A stretch of 64,000 bases of DNA from Bacteroides sedimenti. GTDB lineage: Bacteria; Bacteroidota; Bacteroidia; Bacteroidales; Bacteroidaceae. Below the pieces are notes generated by a model that was not told the DNA's origin, did no database searches, and saw only the letters and a list, made by a program, of their open reading frames with translations. Below are positions 1-9,989 of this stretch, in pieces. Location: assembly GCF_040365225.1 (NCBI RefSeq), contig NZ_AP028055.1:620001-684000 (forward strand), written 5' to 3'. A program made the position numbers and the translations under genes. Position 1 is the first letter of the stretch. Each line of letters starts with the position of its first letter.

Positions 1-1278
1 CCAGACACATGCGGCACCGATAATCAGGAAGCAACCTGCCAAAACAAGCATGTTTACCTGTTTCCCTCCAACAACACGTAACAATATTCCCCCAACCAGA
101 GCAGCACAAATTTGTGGAATACAGATGGTGCCATTAAATAATCCGAGGTATGCTCCCATGTTTTTTCCTGAAATGGAATTAGTTAATATTGTAAATGGCA
201 TTGCCAGCATAGCTGCCCATGCAAAGCCGATTAGGAAATAAGCTGCAAACAATATATATTGATTATGCATGAATTGAGTAGAGATAAAACCAAGGCCACC
301 TAAGAGTAAACTGAATGAATAAGCAAATTTTCGAGATTTAAACATAGGTAATACAACCGCCCAACAAACTGACCCGATTGCTTGTATAGCGAATAGCACG
401 CCAACCCAGTTTCCTGCCTCCTGATATTCAGCAGTTGCTGTATTAGTCGTTCCCCATACATTGTCGGCTATTGCCCCGTTGGTATATGTCCACATATACA
501 TGAATGCAGCCCAAGAGAAGAATTGTACCAAGCCTACAGTCCAGAATACTTTAGGAGCATGAATTAATAAAGAAATAAAATCGGTTTTCTCCTTCTTTTC
601 TGCAGCAGTGATTCCGTGAAACTCTTCAAATTCTTTAGGAGGCATTTCTTTAACCTTGATTGTGGTATAGATAACACATAAAATTAATATTGCAGCACCA
701 ATGTAAAATGAATAAATCACTGAGTCAGGAACCAGTCCCTTTTCTGCAATATTACTGATTCCGAAGAACGTAAAAATAAACGGGAACATGTATCCTACAA
801 GACTTCCGGCATTGCAAAGAAAGCTTTGAATTGAATAAGCAAGTCCTTTTTGTTTTTCATTTACAAAATCACCAACCATCATTTTAAAAGGCTGCATGGC
901 CATATTAATGGAGGTATCCAGAAACATCAAAGCTATTATACCAAATAGCATTGCATTAAATATTTTAGTGAAGCTACCGGCATTTGGTAGAAGACACATA
1001 ATAATGACAGCTATCAGAGAACCGACGAAAAGATAAGGTATCCGTCGACCGAAACGAGTCCAGGTCTTATCGCTTGCTGAGCCAATAATTGGTTGTACAA
1101 TAATTCCTGCCAAAGGAGGAAGAATCCAAAAGTAACTCAGATTATGTGGATCGGCCCCCAATGTAGCAAATATACGACTGATGTTTGCACTTTGAAGTGC
1201 ATATGCAATTTGAACACCAAAAAATCCGAAACTAATATTCCATAGTTTCCAAAAGCTTAGATCTGGTTTTGTTTTCAT
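1..1278 (-). CDS. MFS sugar transporter (3' end beyond window)
   Basis: Open from an ATG at 1278 to the left edge (426 codons, no stop). The N-terminus MKTKPDLSFWKLWNIS is followed by alternating hydrophobic helices and the cytoplasmic-loop motif SDKTWTRFGRRIPYL, typical of SLC45/GPH-like sugar permeases of the major facilitator superfamily. It should be an inner-membrane sugar:cation symporter. It lies 53 bp downstream of the LacI-type regulator on the same strand, so the two are probably co-transcribed. Since it sits beside a starch-utilisation operon, uptake of maltose or malto-oligosaccharides is the likely role, but the substrate is inferred from context only. The family is usually about 430-480 residues, so little is missing. 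Confidence 0.85.
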   Translation of the reverse strand, partial: MKTKPDLSFWKLWNISFGFFGVQIAYALQSANISRIFATLGADPHNLSYFWILPPLAGIIVQPIIGSASDKTWTRFGRRIPYLFVGSLIAVIIMCLLPNAGSFTKIFNAMLFGIIALMFLDTSINMAMQPFKMMVGDFVNEKQKGLAYSIQSFLCNAGSLVGYMFPFIFTFFGISNIAEKGLVPDSVIYSFYIGAAILILCVIYTTIKVKEMPPKEFEEFHGITAAEKKEKTDFISLLIHAPKVFWTVGLVQFFSWAAFMYMWTYTNGAIADNVWGTTNTATAEYQEAGNWVGVLFAIQAIGSVCWAVVLPMFKSRKFAYSFSLLLGGLGFISTQFMHNQYILFAAYFLIGFAWAAMLAMPFTILTNSISGKNMGAYLGLFNGTICIPQICAALVGGILLRVVGGKQVNMLVLAGCFLIIGAACVW

Positions 1279-1331
1279 ATTTTGTTAATGGCATTTATTA
1301 TTTTAATTTGCTGTTTTGATTACTTATTCAA

Positions 1332-2351
1332 TTATTTAGTTGTTCCTCTTACAATAAGGTTAGTCTTGACGATTTTATTTCCGCTTCTTTTTTCTTCCGG
1401 GTTTTTATTCTCAAGCTTTTCTATTAAGAGGTTAATAGCACTCTCACCAACTTCTTTACCGTGCTGTTCTACAGTTGTGAGTTTGGGATCGGTAGTTTGT
1501 GCAATAATTCCATCAGAGAATCCGCAGATGGAAATTTCTTCGGGAACTTTCAACTCTGCCAGTTTGCATGAATATAAGATCCCCGATGCTGTTTCATCGT
1601 TGATAGCAAAAAAACCATCAGGACGATCCGGAGATTCCAGTATATCCGGAGTGATAGCAATTGCTTGTTCTCTAGTATCGCATATTTTTATCATACTGTC
1701 GTCAACCGGAATTTTATATTTTCTCATAGCATCCAAATATCCGTTTCTTCTGTTTTTGGAGATTTCCAAGTGAAGTGGAGCACTGTAAAACAAGATTCGC
1801 TTACATCCGGTTTGAATCATATATTCCACTGCGGAAAAGGCTCCTGCATAATCATCAACAACAACACGTTCCGTATTAATCCCGGTGCAGATTCGATCGT
1901 AAAATACTATAGGGATATTGTTATCTAGCAATTCCTGATAGTGTTCATAATGTGAGGTATCTTTGGCCAAGGATGTAATAACACCACATACACGTGCTGC
2001 AAGAAATGAATGAACGATCTTTACCTCACGTTCATATTCTTCGTTGGACTGGGCGATAATAATATTATATCCGGCTTTTGAAGCCACCTCTTCAATTCCA
2101 TCAAGTACACAAGAAAAAAAATGATGAATAAATTGTGGAATGATTACCCCGATAGTGTTAGAACGACTGGTTCTTAAGTTAAAAGCAAGCTCATTAGGCT
2201 TATAGTTATGCTCTCGTGCGAACTTATTTATAATGTTTCTTGTTTCTTCACTAATATCAGGGTTGTTTTTTAAGGCCCTCGATACTGTTGATGGAGAGAC
2301 ATTCAAAGCCTTGGCAATATCTTTAATTGTGATTTGAGGTTTATAATTCAT
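1332..2351 (-). CDS. LacI-family transcriptional regulator
   Basis: A 339-residue LacI/GalR regulator. The N-terminal helix-turn-helix IKDIAKALNVSPSTVSRAL is canonical, with the hinge helix after it (NELAFNLRTSRSNTIGVI). The rest is a periplasmic-binding-protein-like sugar-sensing domain. I start it at MNYKPQITIKD; an in-frame ATG nine codons upstream (2378) is possible but lies outside the conserved fold. It is divergent from susC and precedes the MFS gene. It probably controls both transcripts in response to a malto-oligosaccharide; the classical B. thetaiotaomicron sus locus uses SusR instead. The effector is unknown. Confidence 0.92.
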   Translation of the reverse strand: MNYKPQITIKDIAKALNVSPSTVSRALKNNPDISEETRNIINKFAREHNYKPNELAFNLRTSRSNTIGVIIPQFIHHFFSCVLDGIEEVASKAGYNIIIAQSNEEYEREVKIVHSFLAARVCGVITSLAKDTSHYEHYQELLDNNIPIVFYDRICTGINTERVVVDDYAGAFSAVEYMIQTGCKRILFYSAPLHLEISKNRRNGYLDAMRKYKIPVDDSMIKICDTREQAIAITPDILESPDRPDGFFAINDETASGILYSCKLAELKVPEEISICGFSDGIIAQTTDPKLTTVEQHGKEVGESAINLLIEKLENKNPEEKRSGNKIVKTNLIVRGTTK

Positions 2352-2404
2352 AGTTATATTTCTTAAGCTTTGGTCCAAGGTTATTATTAGATGATTATCT
2401 CATT

Positions 2405-2413
2405 ACAAAAATA
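2405..2413 (-). promoter_or_regulatory. Promoter -7 element for the lacI-MFS unit
   Basis: On the minus strand the sequence is TATTTTTGT, an exact match to the Bacteroides -7 consensus TAnnTTTG[C/T]. It lies 54 bp upstream of the regulator start. No convincing -33 TTTG is seen. Confidence 0.5.
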
Positions 2414-2467
2414 GAATAATTGTCCTGGATTGTTTTTAGGAGTTAATTAATAGAGATGTATTTGGAA

Positions 2468-2481
2468 TGCAAACGATTGCA
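2468..2481. promoter_or_regulatory. Candidate LacI-family operator
   Basis: TGCAAACGATTGCA: perfect 5-bp inverted arms TGCAA/TTGCA around a central ACGA, close to the generic LacI/GalR operator pattern with a central CG. It lies between the divergent lacI and susC starts, roughly 56 bp upstream of the susC -7 element and 55 bp upstream of the lacI -7 element. That the neighbouring regulator binds it is inferred. Confidence 0.6.
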
Positions 2482-2536
2482 AGGCAAAAGTAGCTAATTC
2501 AACGCTTAACTGAATCAACCAACAGTTAATAAATTC

Positions 2537-2545
2537 TATTTTTGT
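2537..2545 (+). promoter_or_regulatory. Promoter -7 element for the sus operon
   Basis: TATTTTTGT matches the Bacteroides -7 consensus exactly and sits 89 bp upstream of the susC ATG. No clear -33 element at the usual spacing, which would fit an activated promoter. Confidence 0.5.
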
Positions 2546-2633
2546 TGCATTACTGATATGAAATGTTAAATTCATTTCAATTCTTCAGAGAGAATCTATT
2601 ATTATAATATTGTTAACTTTAATTTTTAAATGC

Positions 2634-5612
2634 ATGAAGCAAGTTAATCTTAAATTCGTGAAGACAATTCTACCTATATTGATGGGGTTGTTCTTGTCGA
2701 TGAGTGTCTTTGCACAGCAGATCAACATTACGGGAACTGTAAAAGATGCAAAAGGCGAGCCTATTATTGGTGCAAATGTTGCTGTTAAGGGTACGACTAA
2801 TGGGACAATTACCGATTTAGATGGCGTTTTTCATCTAAAAGTTCCGCAAAATTCTATTATTACCTTTTCTTTTATAGGTTACAAAGCTATAGAAATGAAA
2901 GCTGCAGCTAACATGTCAGTTGTATTGGAAGAGGAAGCCGTGATGCTTGCTGGAACAGTTGTTATTGGTTATGGAACGGTAAAGAAGAATGATCTTACCG
3001 GGTCTGTGACAGCTATCAAGCCAGATAAACTAAACCGCGGTTTGACAACAAATGCCCAGGATATGATGATCGGTAAGATTGCCGGTGTAAACGTAACGTC
3101 CAACGGTGGAACTCCAGGAGGTGGCGCAACTATTCGTATTCGTGGGGGATCTTCTCTTTCTGCAAGTAATGATCCGCTAATTGTAATTGATGGTATGGCT
3201 TTGGATAATGAAGGAATTAAAGGTGTATCGAATCAATTGAGTACTATTAATCCAAACGATATCGAAAGTTTTACAGTTCTTAAAGATGCATCAGCGACCG
3301 CTATATACGGTTCACGTGCATCTAATGGTGTTATCATAATCACGACCAAAAAAGGTTCTGCTGGAGCTCGTCCTGCAGTTTCTTATGATGGGAATGTATC
3401 TATGGGTATTAAAAGAAATATGATTGATGCTTTGAATGCTGCTGAATATACTAACTTGATTAAAGAAAGATATGGCGAAGGTAGTGATGCGGTTAAAGCT
3501 TTAGGCACTGCTGATACAGATTGGCAAAATGAAATATACCGTACAGCAATAAGCACAGATCATAACTTAACCATCTCAGGAGGCTTTAAAAATTTACCTT
3601 ATCGTGCAACATTTGGCTATACTAACCAGAATGGTATCTTGAAAACATCTAATTTTGAACGTTATACAGCATCTTTCAACTTGAGTCCTTCATTTTTCAA
3701 TGATCACTTAAAGATGAATTTGAATGCAAAAGGGATGATCGTTAAAAACCGTTTTGCAGATACTGGTGCAGTTGGAGCAGCTGTTCGCTTCGATCCGACT
3801 AAACCTGTTTTTGGAACCCCTTATCCGTACACAAATGCTGACCCAGATTACTTTGGAGGATATTTCCAATGGACTGGTAAAGATGGTGTTTGGAATAATC
3901 TTGCAACTACGAATCCCGTGGCTTTGCTAAATTTGAAACATGATACATCCAATGCAAGAGACTTTATTGGTAATGCAGAATTTGATTATAAGTTCTTCAA
4001 TATTCCAGATCTGAGAGCTCATTTAAATTTAGGAATGGATATTTCAAAAGGACATCAGGATTTGTATCAGCCAGTTGTGTTTGCTGCGGATGCTCACCAT
4101 GGACGTGAAGGTCGAGAATCACAATTTAAGTACAATAAATCTCTGAACTTTTATTTGCAATATGCAAAAGACCTTGACATTCATCATTTTGATGTTATGG
4201 GTGGTTATGAATGGCAACATTTTTTCAGAAGTGGCCATAGTAATTATGCAGGTGTTACAGAGAACTACAATCCTGAAAGCAAACGATATAAAACAGAAAG
4301 CTTTTTGGTCTCTTTCTTTGGTCGTGCTAATTATTCCTTGCTAGATAGATATTTAGTAACATTCACTCTTCGTGATGATGGAACATCACGTTTTGGGAAG
4401 AATAATAGATGGGGACTTTTCCCCTCCGCAGCTTTAGGATGGAAAATTAACGAAGAGCCATTTTTGAAGGATGTAAAAACAATAACAAACTTGAAACTTC
4501 GCTTAGGTTGGGGTATTACCGGACAACAGGATATTCAACAAGGTGATTATTCTTATATACCTCAATACATAATGAATATTGATGGAGCATATTATCCTCT
4601 GGGTGGTAATAGCGGAATAACTTCTCGTCCTGCTGGCGTGAATGAAGACCTAAAATGGGAAAAGACTACTACTTATAATGCCGGATTTGACTTTGGCCTT
4701 TTCAATGATCGAATTACAGGATCTATTGATGGTTATTATCGCCAAACAAAAGATTTATTAAATATGATTGATATTCCAGCTGGAACCAACTTTGTGAATC
4801 GTTTGTATTCTAATATCGGAACTTTAGAAAATAAAGGTGTTGAGTTCTCTATTACTGGCCGTATAATCGAACAAAAAGATCTTAGATGGGAGATGAATTA
4901 CAATGTAACCTGGAATAAGAATAAGATTACCAAGTTAACAACAGGTGATTCTAGTGATGACGCAGTCTTTACTGGAAGTACAATTAGTTATGGTACAGGT
5001 GCTTATGTTTTGGCAAATGCTGTGGGTCATCCTGCTAACTCCTTCTATGTATATCAACAGGTTTATGATAAAAATGGTAAGCCAATTGAGAATACATTTG
5101 TAGACAGAAATGGAGATGGAACTGTAAATGCCAATGATTTGTATATTTATAAAAAAGCAGCTCCTGATGTAACAATGGGACTTTCGTCAAAATTAATCTG
5201 GAAAAGATGGGATTTCAACTTCACGCTGCGTGCTAATTTCAATAATTATGTTTATAATGACGTAGATTCCAATCTTTCTCCACTTGGAACATCTGCAATC
5301 TATGCAACTTCCGGATTCCTGGAAAATCGTCCTAAAAGTGCTTTAGTGACTAATTTTGCTGGTAAGGGTACGTGGTTCCTATCTGATTATTATGTGCAAA
5401 ATGCAACATTCCTACGTTGTGACAACATTACATTGGGATATGCCTTTAATAAATTATTTGGTGTGCTCAACGGACGGGCATATGCAACTGTACAGAACCC
5501 GTTTGTGATTACAAACTATAAAGGATTGGATCCCGAACTTAACGGTGGAATTGACCGCAATCTATATCCTCGTCCTGTTACAAGCCTAGTTGGTTTGAGC
5601 CTTAATTTTTAA
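2634..5612 (+). CDS. susC: SusC-like TonB-dependent outer-membrane transporter
   Basis: A 992-residue SusC/RagA-family transporter that imports malto-oligosaccharides across the outer membrane with TonB energy. The start MKQVNLKF is chosen because a normal signal peptide follows (cleavage after SVFA); an ATG eight codons upstream is less likely. Next comes a carboxypeptidase-regulatory-like domain (GTVKDAKGEPIIGANVAVKG), then the family signature VVIGYGTVKKNDLTGSV leading into the plug, then a 22-strand-type barrel ending in an aromatic residue (SLNF). It is the first gene of an operon with susD 20 bp downstream. Length matches SusC (about 1000). The starch substrate is inferred from the neighbouring amylase and starch-binding lipoproteins. 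Confidence 0.93.
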   Translation: MKQVNLKFVKTILPILMGLFLSMSVFAQQINITGTVKDAKGEPIIGANVAVKGTTNGTITDLDGVFHLKVPQNSIITFSFIGYKAIEMKAAANMSVVLEEEAVMLAGTVVIGYGTVKKNDLTGSVTAIKPDKLNRGLTTNAQDMMIGKIAGVNVTSNGGTPGGGATIRIRGGSSLSASNDPLIVIDGMALDNEGIKGVSNQLSTINPNDIESFTVLKDASATAIYGSRASNGVIIITTKKGSAGARPAVSYDGNVSMGIKRNMIDALNAAEYTNLIKERYGEGSDAVKALGTADTDWQNEIYRTAISTDHNLTISGGFKNLPYRATFGYTNQNGILKTSNFERYTASFNLSPSFFNDHLKMNLNAKGMIVKNRFADTGAVGAAVRFDPTKPVFGTPYPYTNADPDYFGGYFQWTGKDGVWNNLATTNPVALLNLKHDTSNARDFIGNAEFDYKFFNIPDLRAHLNLGMDISKGHQDLYQPVVFAADAHHGREGRESQFKYNKSLNFYLQYAKDLDIHHFDVMGGYEWQHFFRSGHSNYAGVTENYNPESKRYKTESFLVSFFGRANYSLLDRYLVTFTLRDDGTSRFGKNNRWGLFPSAALGWKINEEPFLKDVKTITNLKLRLGWGITGQQDIQQGDYSYIPQYIMNIDGAYYPLGGNSGITSRPAGVNEDLKWEKTTTYNAGFDFGLFNDRITGSIDGYYRQTKDLLNMIDIPAGTNFVNRLYSNIGTLENKGVEFSITGRIIEQKDLRWEMNYNVTWNKNKITKLTTGDSSDDAVFTGSTISYGTGAYVLANAVGHPANSFYVYQQVYDKNGKPIENTFVDRNGDGTVNANDLYIYKKAAPDVTMGLSSKLIWKRWDFNFTLRANFNNYVYNDVDSNLSPLGTSAIYATSGFLENRPKSALVTNFAGKGTWFLSDYYVQNATFLRCDNITLGYAFNKLFGVLNGRAYATVQNPFVITNYKGLDPELNGGIDRNLYPRPVTSLVGLSLNF

Positions 5613-5632
5613 TCATTTAAAACATTCAATTT

Positions 5633-7183
5633 ATGAAAATTAGATATATCAAATCAATATTTGCCCTTGCAGCAATATCTCTTTGCTTTAGCTTGGGATC
5701 ATGTACTGGCGATTTGGATGTAAAACCGATTGATCCGAATTCAGTTACTACATTTGAACAGGATGCAGTCTTTAATAAAGTTTATGCAACATTATCATTG
5801 ACTGGACAACAAGGTCCTGCTGGTAATAGTGATATTTCCGGACTTGATGAAGGAACATACGGATTTCTTCGTCAAATGTGGAATTTTCAGGAGCTTTCTA
5901 CTGATGAAGCTATCTGTGCATGGGGAGATACAGGTATCCCGGAATTTAACTTTGCGACATGGAATTCTTCAACAGCATTTATCTCCGGATTTTATAATAA
6001 ATTAATGATAGGTGTTACACTAACCAACCGTTTCCTTGAGCTTACTGAAGGTAAAACAGATGATGTTTCTGTAAAGCAACGTGCTGAAACTCGCTTTATG
6101 CGTGCTTTGTACTACTATTATTTAATGGATTTATTTGGAAATCCATCATTTACTATAAAGGTTTCTAAGGATGCTCCTCAACAAATAAAGAGAGCTGATT
6201 TATTTAAATTCATTGAAACTGAGCTAAAAGAATGTTCTGTAGACATGTATGAAGCTCAAAAAGCGCCTTATGGACGTGCTGACCAAGTTGCTGCATGGCT
6301 CTTACTTTCTCGAATTTATCTGAATGCCCAGGTTTACACTGGTACACCTAAATGGTCAGAAGCAGCAGATTATTCTTATAAAGTAATTACTTCCGGATAC
6401 ACTCTATGCCCAGACTATCAACAATTATTTATGGCTGATAACAGCGGAGCTAAAGATCCTTATGGAAGTCCTTCAACAGTGAATAAGGCCACTAATGAGA
6501 TTATCCTTCCTATTTTGACAGATGGAGTGAAAACAAAATCTTACTCAAATATGCAATTTATTATTGCTTCGACACACACTGCTGATATGCCAAACTGGGG
6601 TTCTACAGCAGGTTGGGGTGGAAACAGAGCACGTCCTGATTTGATTAATAAGTTTACCACAACAAATGATAAACGTTATCTTTTCTTTTCAGAAAACCGT
6701 ACGAAAGATATTACAAACACTCAGACTTTCAAAGAAGGATATTCTGTAGAAAAATTCACAAATCTTCGTGCTGACGGTGGTCCTGTTCACAATGTGGAAT
6801 ATGTTGATACAGATTTCCCTTTGATGCGTGTTGCCGAAGCTTATCTGACTTATGCCGAAGCTGTTGTCCGTGGTGGTACGGTTAAAGGTATGACTGCTTT
6901 AGAAGCAATTAACGCCGTACGTACACGTGCCGGAATTAATCAGCTGAACTATTTGTCCTCTCCTGATCAGATTCTCGATGAGAAAGCTCGTGAGTTCTAT
7001 TTTGAGGGACAACGTCGTACAGACCTTATTCGTTTTGGCTACTATACATCAGGTAGTTATGTTTGGCAATGGAAGGGAGGAATACAAGCTGGCACTGGAA
7101 TAGCTTCAACTTACAATCTTTATCCAATTCCATCAGCTGATTTGAGTGCGAATGCTAATCTGGTACAGAACCCGGGTTATTAG
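5633..7183 (+). CDS. susD: SusD-like starch-binding surface lipoprotein
   Basis: A 516-residue SusD/RagB-family lipoprotein, the substrate-capturing lid of the SusC transporter. The signal peptide ends in a lipobox (LGSC, Cys24) followed by acidic residues, as in surface-exported Bacteroidetes lipoproteins. SusD features include the helical TPR-like region with RFMRALYYYYLMDLFGNPSF and the C-terminal signature AREFYFEGQRRTDLIRFGY near residue 455. It is translationally close to susC. Assignment to starch rather than another glycan depends on the operon context. Confidence 0.93.
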   Translation: MKIRYIKSIFALAAISLCFSLGSCTGDLDVKPIDPNSVTTFEQDAVFNKVYATLSLTGQQGPAGNSDISGLDEGTYGFLRQMWNFQELSTDEAICAWGDTGIPEFNFATWNSSTAFISGFYNKLMIGVTLTNRFLELTEGKTDDVSVKQRAETRFMRALYYYYLMDLFGNPSFTIKVSKDAPQQIKRADLFKFIETELKECSVDMYEAQKAPYGRADQVAAWLLLSRIYLNAQVYTGTPKWSEAADYSYKVITSGYTLCPDYQQLFMADNSGAKDPYGSPSTVNKATNEIILPILTDGVKTKSYSNMQFIIASTHTADMPNWGSTAGWGGNRARPDLINKFTTTNDKRYLFFSENRTKDITNTQTFKEGYSVEKFTNLRADGGPVHNVEYVDTDFPLMRVAEAYLTYAEAVVRGGTVKGMTALEAINAVRTRAGINQLNYLSSPDQILDEKAREFYFEGQRRTDLIRFGYYTSGSYVWQWKGGIQAGTGIASTYNLYPIPSADLSANANLVQNPGY

Positions 7184-7229
7184 TTTTAGTGTGAATTGAT
7201 TTTTAATAATTGATAAAAAAGAAATTAAT

Positions 7230-8351
7230 ATGAAAAAAATAACAATATTGGCTTCCTTGTTTCTAGGATTGTCTCTCTTCACAGCTTGTGATAGTGATAG
7301 AGACTCTAATCCCATATTACAAGACCCAACTACATTCGTATTGAATACTCCGGCCTATTCAACTTCTGAATATGACCTGGAAAAATCTAAAAGTATCGAA
7401 TTGACCTGCTCTCAGCCTGATTATGGATTTACTGCAGCAACTATATATTCTGTTCAGATATCGTTAAATAATGATTTTAAGACAGAAGGAGCTTTTGCAG
7501 ATTTGGCAACTACATATACAACTGCTAAAATGAATGTGGATGCTTCGGAAGTAGCTGTTGCTGCTACTAACTTAGCGCTTGCCGAAGGAAAGACAGAAGC
7601 CGACTTCCCACTTATAACTAAAGTATACGTTCGCTTGAAAGCCGCATTAACAAATGGTATGGGGGCAATCTATTCAAATCCTGTTACTTTGAGCAATGTT
7701 AGAGTACATTTTGCTCTACCTCCCGTTTTATTGCCTACAGCAATGAATATTATCGGTGGTGGTATTGGTGGCTGGGACTGGAATGCTAATGCCCTTGAAA
7801 TGGTACCAACATTTGATAATAACGGAACATTCTGGCGTATAATCTATGTTACTGAAGGTGGTGAAATCAAATTCAATAGTGTAAAAGACTGGAATGGTGG
7901 CGAATTTGGAACATCTGCAACTTTAGTAGATAACGCTGATGCAGGTTTAGGAGGAGATGGTAATATATCTGTTGCGAATGCAGGATGGTATTTGGTTGTT
8001 GTCAAGTCGACTTTAGTTGGCCGTAACATTAATTATACAGTTGAGTTTAATGCTCCAAAAGTATATATGATGGGAAACACTGTCGGTGGCTGGGATATTA
8101 AAGATGAGAATTCATTTACAGTGCCAGCTGACGGAACAGGATTCTTTGTGTCTCGTCCTTTAGATGCCACCGACGAAGTTCGCATGTGCGTAAAGCTTAC
8201 TGACTTAGACTGGTGGAAGACCGAATTCATTGTATTGGCAGATGGTAAGATATCTTATCGTGGAACAGGTCCTGACCAGGAACGCTATAAAGTTGATGCA
8301 GGAAAACGTGTATACCTGAACTTTATGACTGGTAAAGGTAAATACGAATAA
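7230..8351 (+). CDS. susE: SusE-like starch-binding outer-membrane lipoprotein
   Basis: A 373-residue lipoprotein with lipobox LFTAC (Cys20) followed by DSDRDSN, consistent with surface display. The N-terminal part has the immunoglobulin-like SusE fold pattern (FVLNTPAYSTSEYDLEKS). Two carbohydrate-binding modules follow, each opening with a Gly-Gly-Trp motif: IGGGIGGWDWN near residue 172 and MGNTVGGWDIKD near 280. SusE binds starch at the cell surface and helps hold chains for SusC/D. It lies 46 bp after susD and 22 bp before the next lipoprotein. The split between SusE and SusF is by order and module number. Confidence 0.85.
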   Translation: MKKITILASLFLGLSLFTACDSDRDSNPILQDPTTFVLNTPAYSTSEYDLEKSKSIELTCSQPDYGFTAATIYSVQISLNNDFKTEGAFADLATTYTTAKMNVDASEVAVAATNLALAEGKTEADFPLITKVYVRLKAALTNGMGAIYSNPVTLSNVRVHFALPPVLLPTAMNIIGGGIGGWDWNANALEMVPTFDNNGTFWRIIYVTEGGEIKFNSVKDWNGGEFGTSATLVDNADAGLGGDGNISVANAGWYLVVVKSTLVGRNINYTVEFNAPKVYMMGNTVGGWDIKDENSFTVPADGTGFFVSRPLDATDEVRMCVKLTDLDWWKTEFIVLADGKISYRGTGPDQERYKVDAGKRVYLNFMTGKGKYE

Positions 8352-8373
8352 TAACATTAAATTAAGAACAAAT

Positions 8374-9762
8374 ATGAAAAAGTTATCATTATATACTCTT
8401 TTATTGGTATCTGCTCTTACTGCATTAACTTCATGCACTGAAGATTTCAATAAAGATGTTGCTGCTCCACAAAGCTGGAAGCAGGAAGATGGAAAGACGA
8501 TTTCTTTCTCAGCTGTAGCTGCATCAGCTACGACTATTGACTTGGCTACTGTAACCACTGATTCTGTTGCTATTTGCTCATTCACTGCTCCACCAGTGAG
8601 TGAGGGGCAGACTATAAAGGGTTTTGATATTGTACTTGATGGGACTGTAAAGTTGAACGTAAATGCACATGGACAAGTTGCCAAGGCCGACCTTCAGTCT
8701 GCAGTTACAAAATTGTATGGTAAACGTCCGGCACCAAGAACTATGAAAAGTGTAGTTAATGCATATATGAGTACTAACGGTCAGGTATTTCGTGCGTCTT
8801 CAGATGTAATTAATATTATTGTAACTCCGGTTGCACCGTTGATTGAATCAGCCTATTACTTGATTGGAGATATGAATGGCTGGGATGGAGCTAAATTAAT
8901 TAAATTCAATCATAGTGATAAGGATGTATATGAAGATTCATATTTCAGTGTTATAGTTAAAATACCGGCAAATTCCTATTGGAAGATTATTCCGCAGTCA
9001 AATGTAGATGCTGGTAATGTTTGGGCAGATGGCGTTTTGGGAACCATTACTAATGGTGATACTTCAATGAGTGGAAATTTGACTAGAAATAACCCTCAGG
9101 CCGGAAAGATTGCCACAGACCCTGGTTACGTCAAGATAACGTTGAATATGATGGAATACACATATTCAATTGAATACATTGGAAATATGGCTCTTCAACT
9201 TTATGTACCCGGTGCTCACCAAGGATGGAACCCTGCAACAGCTCCTTTTGTCTATTGCCAGAATTATGATATGAAATATGATGGGTATGTAAACTTTACT
9301 GCAGATAATCAAGGATTCAAGTTTACTTCTGAGCAGAATTGGGATGGTACCAATTACGGTGACGGTGGTAACGGAACCCTTAGCACTGCAGGAGGTGACT
9401 TAAAAGTCGCTACAGCCGGTTTCTATCGCTTAACAGCAGATTTGTCTTCAACTCCGCTTAAGTATACAGCAACCAAGACAGTATGGGGACTAATTGGAGA
9501 TGCGACTACCGGTGGATGGGATTCCTCAACACCAATGACGCTTAATCCTGAAACTGGAGAATGGACAGTGACTACTACCTTGACTGGAGGTAAATCATTT
9601 AAGTTTAGAGCAAATGATGCATGGGATATTAACCTTGGAGGTAATGCGAACAACCTGACATACGGTGGTGATAATGTTTCTGTTACCAGCGATGGAACAT
9701 ATAAGGTAACACTGAAGTTAGGCAATCCAACAGCCTACAAATTTACCATGGTAAAGCAATAA
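8374..9762 (+). CDS. susF: SusF-like starch-binding outer-membrane lipoprotein
   Basis: A 462-residue lipoprotein, lipobox ALTSC (Cys21) followed by TEDFNKD, an acidic surface-export-type signal. It carries three starch-binding modules with Trp-containing signatures: IGDMNGWDGAK near residue 164, VPGAHQGWNPA near 278 and IGDATTGGWDSS near 372. Three modules match SusF, against two in the preceding gene. It probably tethers starch on the outer surface. It is the last gene of the susCDEF transcript: a hairpin terminator follows within 25 bp, before the amylase gene. Confidence 0.85.
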   Translation: MKKLSLYTLLLVSALTALTSCTEDFNKDVAAPQSWKQEDGKTISFSAVAASATTIDLATVTTDSVAICSFTAPPVSEGQTIKGFDIVLDGTVKLNVNAHGQVAKADLQSAVTKLYGKRPAPRTMKSVVNAYMSTNGQVFRASSDVINIIVTPVAPLIESAYYLIGDMNGWDGAKLIKFNHSDKDVYEDSYFSVIVKIPANSYWKIIPQSNVDAGNVWADGVLGTITNGDTSMSGNLTRNNPQAGKIATDPGYVKITLNMMEYTYSIEYIGNMALQLYVPGAHQGWNPATAPFVYCQNYDMKYDGYVNFTADNQGFKFTSEQNWDGTNYGDGGNGTLSTAGGDLKVATAGFYRLTADLSSTPLKYTATKTVWGLIGDATTGGWDSSTPMTLNPETGEWTVTTTLTGGKSFKFRANDAWDINLGGNANNLTYGGDNVSVTSDGTYKVTLKLGNPTAYKFTMVKQ

Positions 9763-9786
9763 TCACTTTATAAAGTGGTATGGCAT

Positions 9787-9814
9787 AAAAGGTCGTTCTT
9801 TTGGACGGCCTTTT
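9787..9814 (+). terminator. Rho-independent terminator after susF-like gene
   Basis: Stem AAAAGGTCGT / ACGGCCTTTT (one G-U pair) with an 8-nt loop, followed by T-rich sequence. It separates susCDEF from the amylase gene, so amylase expression may need read-through or its own promoter. Confidence 0.75.
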
Positions 9815-9989
9815 ATTTCATTTTAAAGGACTATGATGTCTGATGTTATTATAGCTTCCCAATTTGTGTTAATCTTTGCATATTAAGATTCTTTTATTGG
9901 AGATAAGTTGTTTTATATAGAGACTTTTCAAGTTTCCAATAGAGACCTTTGATGAATTTTTCATTTAGATTTTATAAAATAGACAAATT

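Noticed and set aside
9900..9960. Possible -7 element upstream of the GH13 amylase
   Set aside because: TAATCTTTGC has one base too many between TA and TTTG to fit the consensus.
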